Source: Branchiostoma lanceolatum
Taxonomy: Eukaryota; Chordata; Leptocardii; Amphioxiformes; Branchiostomatidae
Direction of reading: 5' to 3'
Length of the DNA stretch: 64,000 bases
Assembly (NCBI RefSeq): GCF_035083965.1
Contig: NC_089732.1
Span: 10,679,424 to 10,743,423 of the forward strand
Part shown: piece after piece, positions 23,403 to 35,400 of the stretch
Layout: each line of letters opens with the position of its first letter
Position numbering within the stretch: position 1 is the stretch's first letter
Program-made: the position numbers and the translations under genes
The notes under the pieces: generated by a model
What the model saw: only the letters and a program-made list of their open reading frames with translations
What the model was told of the DNA's origin: nothing
The model's database searches: none

Positions 23403-26400
23403 TCATTGGTTCTTCGGTGGCTTGTTCACTGTGGCATACAGTGGCTCCTGCAAGATAGGAAAAAAAATTAGAAATATTCAATAATCTAAACATCAACAAG
23501 ACCTGATTTTGACTTGATTGAAGAAATCTAAAAACAAGAGAGAAGAAGCTCAAAACCTGCAAGCTGCACATCAATTAATACAATAATTCTAGTATGAGTG
23601 ACAAAAAATGAACTAATCGGGAAAAGCATTTAGAAGATTCATCCTTTTCTTTAGTCTGTACACAAATTTAGTTTCCTCAAGTCACTACTAAATCATAGAA
23701 TTAAAATGGAGTAGAGATTGTGTATTCAAAGCAGACTTGCCTCATGCTTTTAAACCTTTAACCAACCTGCTGTGTAAAGGGGTCCAGGCCAAACGGATCA
23801 GGCTTTGGTGGTGCCTGCTGAAATAATAAAAATATCAAGCAATATTGTTACAGTTAGTGTTACAGTAATAATCAAACAGACAAAACTACATTTATACTCA
23901 GGAAGGTACATGTACATTCTGCTACAGAATAGTGACTGCGTGGGAAAAATGACCCTTCAAGCAAAAGAATTGGTCTGGGGTTTTGTCTGTCTTTTGCAGC
24001 CTTTTCTTGTTTCTACATCTCTAAGTGGCACACATTTTTTGTCTTCCCCTCCCACTACATTTGTACCTTTGGCTCCAAACAGAAACTACAAAGCTTTAGA
24101 CAGATGAGAGTGAGAGGTGAGCACACAAAAAAGCAAAGCATGGACTACTAGAAGGAGACATACAAGCAGAACAAAACAACCTGACCAATCCATCTGCTTG
24201 GAGATCAGCAAAACAATCTGAGGTGTGCTTGACCCATCATAAGTGCCAGGCACAGCACTTAATGACTGAAGGGCTGTAGGTACAGTAGTCTCTCCCCCCA
24301 CCCCCCACACACAAGAAATGAAATTGTCCTGTAGATTGGAAAATATATCCCACCCTTCTCCCTCAGAAATGCCATTCACAAATCACCTACTTCTAATCTG
24401 CTTGCATGTAGACCAATCAACATATTTGTTCACCCCAAACCTTTTGCTGAAAATTCATGCAGTAGCTATCCGAAATACAAATATGAAAAACGTATATCTT
24501 GTGATACACTCAAAATCAAATGATACCAAAGGAGTATTTCTCCACTTTTAATGCCAAGATAAATGAAAAATCTGCAACAACTAGAAAGACAAGCACTTTC
24601 TTTTACTGTTGATGACAAAAAAATAAGCATTTTGCAGTTGATTCATATATCCTGAATGGTACATCGTTTTCCTTTTCTTTCCAATTGGAAAAAAAAACAA
24701 GCTGCAGAATCCGTGAACCAAGAAATAAAATTGGTAAGGTAAAATATTTCTGAGAATTGTTGACATGTTGACATGAGCAACACTGCAGACTAAAATTACA
24801 TGTTTTTATGAATCTGGCCTCAATATGCAATATCATCACATTCTACATGTACATGTAGTATGTTTATTTTGCTGTTTAGTACTGTAGATCATTTAAAAAA
24901 ACCCTCTGCATTTAAAGTAAACATTAGGCTTGATTCAATATTCCAGCATTTGCTAAAATTGGTTTCAAACGATTTCTCTTTCTTTGTTTGGTTCCCATCA
25001 TTGGTTCTCATAATAATACTGGTATGGAGACATCAGTACATACATGAATAGGCTGCACATGGCAGCATTGTTAGTGTCTCCATTACAATATCCTGCCATC
25101 ATAACATACTATGGAGGATTATTCACTGTGGAGCAGACCCATTAGCAGCTTAAAGGTGAAGCCCTATCACCTTTTCAAGTGTCCACAAGACCTGGTTTCT
25201 ATCAATTTTTAATGTAGAGCATTGTGTGCTCGATGAATTTGTTACAAAAAATTGCTACACCTGTCACTGTGCCCATTATCAGGTAAACTGGTCTAGTCAT
25301 ACCTTTGCAGTATTTTTGCTGTCGCCGCCTCCGAAGTCGAATGGTGCGAAAGGCTCGTTTCCGAACGGGTCGTTGCTGGGTGCAGGGTTCGCTGCGGGTG
25401 TTGCTGGGGTCGGGTTTAACGACCCTAACCCGAACGGATCTGCCTCTGCTGTGGGTGGGGCAGCCGCTCGGGTTGGTTTGGGGGGAGCATCTCCGAACGA
25501 ATTCCCGAAGCCGAACGGATCTGATGAAGCTGGGCCGTTCTGCTGCCCTGCTGCTGATCGGGGCGCTGGGGTCGGGGTGAGCCCTGTCATCCCGTTGGCT
25601 GATGGCCTTGGTGGTGGGGCAGGGCCGGCGAGGTCGCCTCCTGGTAGTGGGGGAGGGGGGCCGGAGGGCGGGGGCTTGCTTTCCGCCTCCTCGTCTGCCT
25701 CAATACCTACGGCCGAGCCGAAGTACGCAGAAAAGGCGTCCGACGTTCCTTCCACGCCACCCTCGTCGGGAGGCGCCATCTGCTTTTTGTCTTGATCGGC
25801 GGCATAGTCTAACAAGTCTGCGAATGGGTCTACTTTGTCTGGCTTCTTTGGCTCCTCAACAGGGCGTCTGACGAGTGGCTGTCCTGCCGTGTTGAGCGCC
25901 GGGCTGGCGATGGCTGCCGTGTTCAGCCCGACCGAGGACGTGGTGCTGTTGAATGGAGAAGCCCCGAATCCAGCGGGACTAGCGAAACCGGGCTGTGCCA
26001 TCATTGGCGGGGACTGCATGGTGCTGGACATCGGGGCGGTACCAAAGCCTGGGCCAAATCCTGCTTGTGGCTGGTTGAAGCCCATGGGTGCCTGGGAGAA
26101 GGCAGGCTGCTGGGCAGGTGGTGCAGTGAAGGATCCTCCAAATGGATCAATCTGCTGCTGGATGGGGAAGGCTTGGTTTGCCGGTGGCTGGTTTCCCTGC
26201 ACAGGGGAGGAGAACGGGTTACGGTGATGCATGTTATGACACTGGCAGGAACAAATGGAGGTTGTAATGTCGCAGCTATGTCTGGCACTAATGGTACCCG
26301 ACCTCAATGAATAGAAATGCTCTTGATGGGGCCAGTCAAATGCAGTTCTGGGGATCCGATGCTCTGCTCAACTACCCACACTCATGTTTCACGATAGCTC

Positions 26401-29400
26401 TGGTTTTTTTTAAAGTAGCTTGAAGGTTGCAACCTTTAAACTGGTTTTCTAACTTTTTACCAACTAGAGACAAAAGCTTTTTCATTATATAATCCTCTGT
26501 TAGTCCTACAAAATCTGCAATCAGAATTCTTTTAAAACCAAGAACTTTACTCTCAGCCACTACGCTGTGGTGAAGAGGTTGTCAAGTGTTGTTGCCAAGA
26601 GAACATCAATACACTAGAACACAGAGTCTGTACTGCTACAGGGGTTTGTTCAAATACAACTTGAGACAAAATCAATTTCAGGATACCACTTCTAACAACT
26701 TTACAAATCTGCTGCAGAATAAGTGTGCCTTTGAACTTTCGCACAGTAAGACTTGAATGCATTACACCATATACAGATTCTACCTAGCCTCATGAATTCT
26801 CTCCTGAATATGCAAGTCATGTTTTGTAAACAACCCCAGACTTATTTCTCTTACCTATGAGGTGCTTCAAAAGCAAATAAATCAAGTTTTGAGCAAAGAA
26901 CACATTTTCATGAAAAAAACTACTGATGTAATAAAACATCAAACTTTTTTTTCAAATTGGTTTCCTTTTTCAAACTGATATTGGAACACCATAACGCATT
27001 TCAAACTGACAATATTTAGCAGACAAGAGCACAACAAATAGCTTCAGTTGGCCCTTATCATGTGCATCATCATAGGGAGAACAGCCAGACGAATTTGCAG
27101 CTATTGTAATCCCACCTTCCAAGCCTTTCATACCACAGAAAAAACAACACAATGTGGGTGGATGCACCCATCACAAAAAAAACAGGATTTGAAGATATAG
27201 CTTTTGTATGATTTTCCACATGGTTGGATACATGGTGATACTACTCAAGGGAATACTGCAAAGTTCCCACAGAACTGCACTACACTGTCATGCAATGTGT
27301 GAAACCCTCGAGAACATAGCCTCCTTCGAAGACCTTCTGGGTGGCTGGCGGGTTTTTAAGGCTTTTTTGTGCTGATTCCTGACTATTCTGATATGACCAA
27401 GCTTAGTCGGTACGCTAGAACATGAGAAAACAGTGCAAGCCTGCCGAAAAAAACGCAAGCCAACTAGACGGTCTGTGCAGGAGGCTACAAGGACAGGGAA
27501 GGGGACACACTGATCATAAAATGCTGCTGGATGACCCAACACTACAGTTCACCATGAAAAACTAGGAGGTTTTCTAGGAGTGTTGGGTGGGGCAATGTTA
27601 ATTTCTGACATTGCAGACATTTGCTTTACATAATCTTAAATACATATGCACATACAGTGGTAGCATGAGTATCATCCTGTTCAGTTTCAGGCTGAAGGTA
27701 GAGCCTGGAACTAAACAGGATGATACTCAGGCTACATACATGGACTCTACAACACAAAAACTTTCAAATGTTGTATAAGCTTATAGAGGATTGAGAGAAA
27801 ACTTGGCACATGTACATATTGGTGCAAGTTAAACCTACTACTGTCTAGAAATATCAAGTATTGTCTCATGTCATGCCGTTTCAATTGAAGATAAAAATTG
27901 CAATTAATTTCCATATAATTCATATAAATTAAGTCTTAGGAACACACAAATAAGAGCACAGTGTACACAAACATGCATATATGTAACACTGACGTAAGCA
28001 CCATGCATATCTGGTTAGAGCCAGTGCTGAAACACAAAATGAAGAACAAAATGGAAGATACACTCTACTTGTGGTTATGTTAGTTTGAAAGAAGACAGAC
28101 TACAAATCAAATCCAATACACAACAAACCAATAGAGAACATGCAAGATGGAATCAGCAAACTACAAAGTGATTGTTGGTGAAGGAAGGAAAATTCTGAGA
28201 AGAAAGGAAAAAAAACACTACCCTCCACCAAAAATAAAGAGCACCACAACAACCCACACCAATAGGGGCATGTATCAGTACTTTACCCGTCTCTCACTGT
28301 CCTTGGATTCATTGGACTCGGGGAAACTTGTAGAAATTGCTGACGTAGCTAGAGTAGACGAATCGGCAGAGGTCACTCTAAAGGAGTCTCCGAACGGGTC
28401 ACTTTTTACTAGGTCCTTATTTACAGGGGTAGAAAACACAGTTTTTGTCTCCCTGCTGATCATCCCTCCTGTGCTGAAGGATGAAGTTGGTTTGGAGAAA
28501 TCACCTCCTCCGAAAGGATTAACTACAGGAGTTGTTGAAACTCCGTTAACAACTTCTTTTCTATCTACTGTGAAAGGAGAGTCACTGAACGGATTGGACT
28601 GCGATTGGCTGCTACTTGAAAATGAGTCGCTCTGTTGGAAAGGAGAATCTGCAAACGGATCATCCAGAACACGGATGACCCCAATTTGCCTCTCAGGTGA
28701 CGTTTTACTGCTTCCAGAGTCCAGACTTGGGAAGGAGGGTCCGCTCGATTGGCTGCTAGTGTCTGAATGTAAACTTGACTGGGATTGGTTAACTGGAGTC
28801 GACTGTAAGACTAGCTGTGATTTGCTATTAGGAGGAGGAGGGAGAGAGACTGATGACAGATGGCTGGAAGGACTCGGTTGTAATTTGGACTGTGATTGGC
28901 TGTTGACAGGGGTTGGTATCAAGACAGGCTGTGATTGGTTGACAGGTATGGGTTGCAGAGGCTGATTGGCCTTGATTGGTTGAAGCAGACTGTTGAGAAA
29001 ATCATCACCAGGTGTTGTTGCCGAGCTGCCAGGGAGACTAGATGACCCCACAGGGGTCAAAATTTCATTCTGTAAAACACACAGTAAAGGGCAAATAGTA
29101 ACCATACATGATGCTACAGCAAAGACATAGGACAGACATCCTGGAAAACAGAAAGGGTCTTAGAAAGTTGAAGAAATCAGGTACAGGCACATTAAGTATA
29201 TTTACAGATTCAATGAAATGACAGGGACCATATCAGAAGTCAGAAGTACTCTCACAAATCAATATGCATAAAGTTAGTAGAATCACACAGTTTTGACAGT
29301 GTGTTAAAAAGGCACTATAATGCGTACATGTCACAGATGAAGTAGCATTTTATATCAAAAGTACAACATTGGAAAATAAAGGTGTTTGTTGATTAAATCA

Positions 29401-32400
29401 TTGTGAACTTTTGAGATGGCCCCTCATGGGTACCCCATCACCAGACTACTGTAAATGCATTTAGGTTTGCGGTGATTTATTTTTGTGGTGATCAGAAAAT
29501 AAAGTGTTCACGGTGGTTTTGAGTTCACGATACTGCTACAGTATTGGAAACACTGGCGCCTTTCCGGTCAGTCAGAAACCACCTACTACTAATGACTCAG
29601 CAAGAGTGCTACAGGCAGACAGAACAGGCGCCAAAACATCATAGTAATGTACAATATATAAGACTGACCTGTTTACATTTTCTACATACATGACTAACAT
29701 GGGGGTAGGCGGGCAGAAGAGAGAACAATATTATCGCGGTGGTTTTGATACACCGCAAACATAAAGCTACCGTGAACTTAAAATGCATTTACAGTATATA
29801 AAATCAGCACCATGGACAGAGATGACAACCATTAACTTTCAGTATTCCATAGGTACCACATGTATCAATGCTGGTACAGCAGTAAGCTGGACTGCTGAAG
29901 GTTTGACATATGATCTTCATTCACAAACAAAAAATACTTCTTTGTCAAAGCTTTTGATGAATGATATGTGACTTAGGCCCGATTTACACACACGTTTTTG
30001 AGTCGACTCAGGACTGTGCAGGGAAAACCCTAGGCAACTCAAGTAGCAATTTCTAGTAGCAAAACTTCACTTGAGTGGCCCAAAGCTCCTCACACACAAC
30101 CTGAGTCGACTCTGAAAACTTGTGTGTAAATCAGGCCTAGATGACAATACATTCAAGGATGAATCCAGGCCTATCTACCCAATTAATACTGAGGTACAAG
30201 ACAAAATATTGTCAACATTGGTCTGTATTTGAAACAAGTACTGGCATTGGATAATACTGTTAATTCTTTTAAATTTGTGGCACTTGAAAAAACACATAAA
30301 AATAGGTTAAAGGCCTTTCTACATCCTTGAAATACAACAAACAAAGAAGGAGAAAGGTATGTTGAAACTGGATGTTGGACAAGAATGTTAAGTTAACCTC
30401 CAGCAACCCATGGTTACCATTATGCACCAGAGAGGTATTGCTACCCTGGGATGTTAGAACACCAAGGGTTAACAGTACACACAAATGACTGTCTTGTTCT
30501 GCATGCTATTTGACCCATCACCAAGGAAAAGATCTAAAGAGAGGGAGGAAAATATCTTGTGAGTTTATGTACCAGACTTTCCACCTGGGATGAGCCACTT
30601 GACTTCGAAAAAAGGGTTTATTTTTGACCGCTATTGGTCCTATTTTGAATCTATTTAATAGACTTGTTTCCTGTTTCATAAGCACAGCCAAAATAGAAGT
30701 ATGCATACCACAAAACAGTTCTGCACTAATCGTCAGTATTCTGACTTTCTTTATCGACTTTTGTGTAAATCTTGATCTTTATCTGGACCAGAAATTAAAG
30801 ATCTGACAAAGATGGCAGGATTGATTCTTGAGGGAGATGGTCTCATACCAAGTGAAAAGCGCAATGGTCTCTCACTACACAGAAGCACTTCCACCACAAA
30901 ATTGACAGTGCAGTGTCCAAATACCAGCGTCACGAGACTCTGCGATCTCTTCAACCCTGGGGAGGTCCTGCGCCGCCGCGTCGGAGCCTGCGGTGCAACG
31001 GTTTCCGAGGCTGAGTCCTGGCTATCTGCCTTACGGAACGGATTGAACGGGTTCTCTGGCTTTTCCAGGATAGCCTCCATTTCACATGTTTCTGGCACGT
31101 CATCCAAGGTGCCAAGAGAGGATCTGAAGGGGTTTCCTGACACGGGCAGTGGCTCTGGTGGTTTGTCTTTGTGGATAGATTTGATCAACTCCAAACGAGC
31201 CTTGTCGAACAAGAACTGGTCATACTCACTAGATGGCGTAGCTGCCTTAGGCGTTTCTTGATAAGCTGCAAACGGATCAACCCAGTCTGGACTTACAGGA
31301 GATTTTATAGTACTAGATGACAACATACGTTCCCTTGAAACCTCAGGTGTTGGTGTGCTGCTACGTGTTCTCAGTGCTTCATTATCGGGCTCTTGAGCAA
31401 AAGGGTTGAACTTAGGCTTATTGCTTAATCTTCCTTCTGACCCAGTCTGAGGTTTGTACGTGTGTTTTGTTGGATGGCTTTGTGGAATATTGCTATTCTC
31501 TGACAACAATGTTGGAGTACTTCCATTAAAATGGGTTTTCTCAAAAGTTGATATTGCACTTGTAACAGGACGAGAGGGCGTTGGCACTATAGAACTAGAA
31601 ACAGCTGTATGTGTTGGTTCTTTCACTGGAGCATTTGTTGTAGTCTTTACAGGAGTATCAAAACTGTCTTCGTTTACTGTTGAGGTAGCTATAGGGTCCT
31701 CAAAGGACTGCCAATCCTGTATTTTCATACTATTTCTACTCTTAGGTCTACTCCTAGCAATGTCACTATTAGAGCCAAGCTGCCTTTTGTTTTTCCTGAA
31801 TAAGGAGTCGTTATTTAAAGATAACTTCCACCTTTCCACAAACTTGTCCCTGTCAAAGGCAGCTTTATCTTTCTGGATAAATTCAGTGGTAGAAAAGAGG
31901 CCGAAGGAGGGTTTTTGGTAGGGTGTTAGGTTTGGTGATGCAGTATTGAGGACAGGGGTAGAAGCCCACGGACTCAGCCCCGACCGTTTCCTCTGGAAAA
32001 AGAGATAAGTAGCAGGGATGGCATTAGTACAATGGGGGAGTAGGGGGATAAGGGATGTCCCCAGAAATTTTCAGAGCTTTAAACCAGCAAATGTAGAGAG
32101 TATGGGATAGCTCAGCTGGTAGAGTTCCCTTGCCGCAAATTGGTTTCTATGGTCACAATCCTACCAGTTCCTTCTACACCTGTATATAAAATGGTATAGA
32201 TACAAAATGTATTTTGTTACATTTTTTGACCAGCAGTAATGAAATTAACCGTTGTAAAATCATTGATCGTCCATAGTATTTGGAAAAGCTGGAGACATCC
32301 CTCTTGTCTGCTGATAAACACCCATAGTCCGTCTCAAAAGTTCACAACCAAAGTGAATTTGCACATACCTCCACCACTTAACAAGCTTGGCTTTGTTCAA

Positions 32401-35400
32401 AGAATACCCATTGTGTAGTAACTGAAAATGTGTACTAATATAAGCATGACTGCATGCTAATAATAAAAACAGCTATATTTTGTATGAGGTAAAATGAACC
32501 TGAATATCAATTCTGTTTACTGCAAATACTTTCATTATGATAATGGTATATCTGAAGATCTGAACAACAATTTTTGAACAGACAGAAATTTGAGCCAAGG
32601 GAAAAACTTGTGTAATGAAGGAAAATGACAGAAAGCATTGGAATGATATGCATTCAGTTAACACACAACAATGCAATGGCAATCAAATGGATGAAAAGTT
32701 TCAAAGAAACAATCACAAAATTTACATGAAAGGTGTACATGTACGCACAAATCACTCAATTTTTATGAGTAGTGTTCCATTTCATTGCTTTTAGCTGTGC
32801 AAGCATGGTGTAAGGAAACATCCTTTGTACATGTAAGAACAATCACTGTGTATGTAGCAGTGACCTCTAGCATTCTAGTAAAGAACTGCATGCATGTGTG
32901 TTTTTTTGGGGGAGGGGAAAGGTTTTGGCTTAGAATGACACATTGTCCATCACTCACTGTGCGGATTGCAAGTTCTTCAGCAAGTATGATTGGTAAGGCC
33001 ACACCAACTTAATCTTATGGATGACATCCGCGCACGCATTGATTTTCGCCTGTTGTCAAAAAAAAAAAAAAAAAAAAATCACCTCCTCCAAGGCTACATG
33101 GAACTCCGGAACTTGCTGACTTAGATTGCCGCAAAAGGCTAGCATTGTGCCGGCTTATCGGAAAACTGGGGCGTATTTGTGAATTGGTATGCCATCGATG
33201 TTGGCTAGGGGGATTTTGCGTTTGCACAGTTGTACGAGAGGATCGCGGCGGCCAGCGAGTATCGCCCAGACAATTTCAAACACGACCTATCCAGAGTGGC
33301 TCTCACACGTTTCTTTTGCAATAATGAGAGACATGGGAGAGGAATTGAGGGATTGGCAGAGGTCTCGCATTGAGATTTGTGAGCGTAAACCATGGAATGC
33401 TTAATATGGAGTTCAATGCCATGTATGTTGAAACTGCCCTTAGGGGTGTATATGAGTATTCTCATCACAGTCATATATTATCCACAGTCCTTGGAGCCAA
33501 ATACGTTCGTATAGTATCCTTCTTTGGTCGTTCTTGTCAATATATTAAAAATCAATCACTTGCGCTGAGTCTTCTATGATGAACAAGACAACCTACATGT
33601 ACCTCCTACAAATAAACTGTGTTCTGTGGTTCAATTCGCAATACCAGCTTTGTACTAGTAGTCCTGTGGTTAAGCAGCATTTTTTTTTGCTGGATTTTCT
33701 TTTTTTTTCGCCCGCGCGCATTAGTTTTGGGGTCTCCAGAGGATGTCATCCATAAAATCAAGATGGTGTGGCCTAATCAAAATCAAATGTTAAAATACAA
33801 AGTTAAATTAACAAAGCTGGGAAAAAGCTGATACTGAGCCCGCATCTGTCGTATTCCATTCAGAACTTGGAACAACTGAGAACAGGAAGTTTTTTCACTA
33901 ATAATAACATCTTTTATGTTTCTACAAGACTATAATGCACAACAGAAAACATGCATTTCAAACTCTGAATATGACGTGTACTTTGACAACTGTTGCACTC
34001 CTGGGCTCCAGAACTCCATGGATGTTAGATGTTAAAACCAGTACAAATGGGGATTGGAGGGTATCAAACATTATTTACACATGCTAAAAAAGCAGTACAA
34101 TATTAAAGCTACTACAACATAGTATAAGGCGTAGAAAAAGAAATGTTATGTTTACCGCTGGGGCCACAGGAGAGCCGAACAGATCCTGTTGTTTGTTGGG
34201 AGTGTTCGCGGCAGAGTCAGGACTGCTGAAGGGATCGTTGGGCTGGGCAGCAAAAAGATCAGCTAACTTGTCCATGTCTTTGATTCCCTGGAAGTATTCA
34301 AATACACATTGAATAAAACATGAAGACAATGCAGTTGTTTACAGAGAAAAGTTGCAGAAACAGGACTCACTGTATATTTTGTAAAGGCTCCAAGATTCTA
34401 GAAATATGACAAGGAGGAAAATACAATTTTTGCACACTGGGACTGTGATGCACCAAGCTCTCACGACTATTCTGTTACTGATGTTAAGTACTGCAGTAAA
34501 GATCACACTAAGCCGACTAACTCAGCTGGAGGACTGGCTATTGGACACAGCATTAGTGGCTATCAATCATAATCAGTGTCTTTATGAACAAACAAACAAA
34601 AGTGCACACGTTTTCAATATCATCCATCCATCATTTCAATATACAAAAGATAGTAATTCTTATGCAGGGCTTTGATTATTTCGACACCTTGTATTCAGAT
34701 CATTAAGATGAAGGATGAACGCTTTACAACAGCTGGCCTAGAGCTGCTTTTGTCATTCATACTCCAATCACTAGGTGGCATGCTGATATCTTATTTCAGG
34801 TAACATTTCTAAAAACAACTTCCTTCATAGAATAGCATAGCCTTGTATTGTTAGTATAGCATCTTAAAATAATTCCCAAATAGTGAACTGTTTGTCATAT
34901 ATTGTTCGAGCCATAATTTGTTCTCCAAATGTTTGCTACATTTTGATTGCTTGTTTTTTGTTAAAGTATAAAGATTGGCCATATCATAGTTTATTACAGA
35001 CTTGAACTTCAGTTTCAAGAATTGCAGCTGTTACATTCAACTACTATACATTCATTATATTCATTTCTTTCAAGATATTATGCTTTATCTACTTGTTATA
35101 TATGTCCACCTCAAATACGGATTGTAAACTGTGTATACTACATTTAACACAACACAACTGAGTGAAAGGTCAAGGCAACAACTCTTGGAATGTCAGCTCT
35201 TTTCTTATGTAATCACCTGAGAAAGTTTTTACCTTGAAACTGATTATTCGTGCATGTCTGCACAAGAAGCAGCCATGTACAAAATGCTGTGACTAAATCT
35301 GTTCATGGAGACAGACAAACTTCTTCATTGCATTTTGTTGATTTAAAGCCCAGGTCTCATGAAGACTGATACACACATGTATAAACCTTGTATAGGCATC

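Noticed and set aside
25226..26227. Long + strand Gly/Pro-rich frames
   Set aside because: Antisense shadows of the GC-rich Dab exon 25303-26241, whose NPF/DPF motifs and splice sites support the minus strand.
28147..28965. 272-codon + strand frame
   Set aside because: Antisense of Dab exon 28287-29069; the minus-strand reading has splice sites and NPF motifs.
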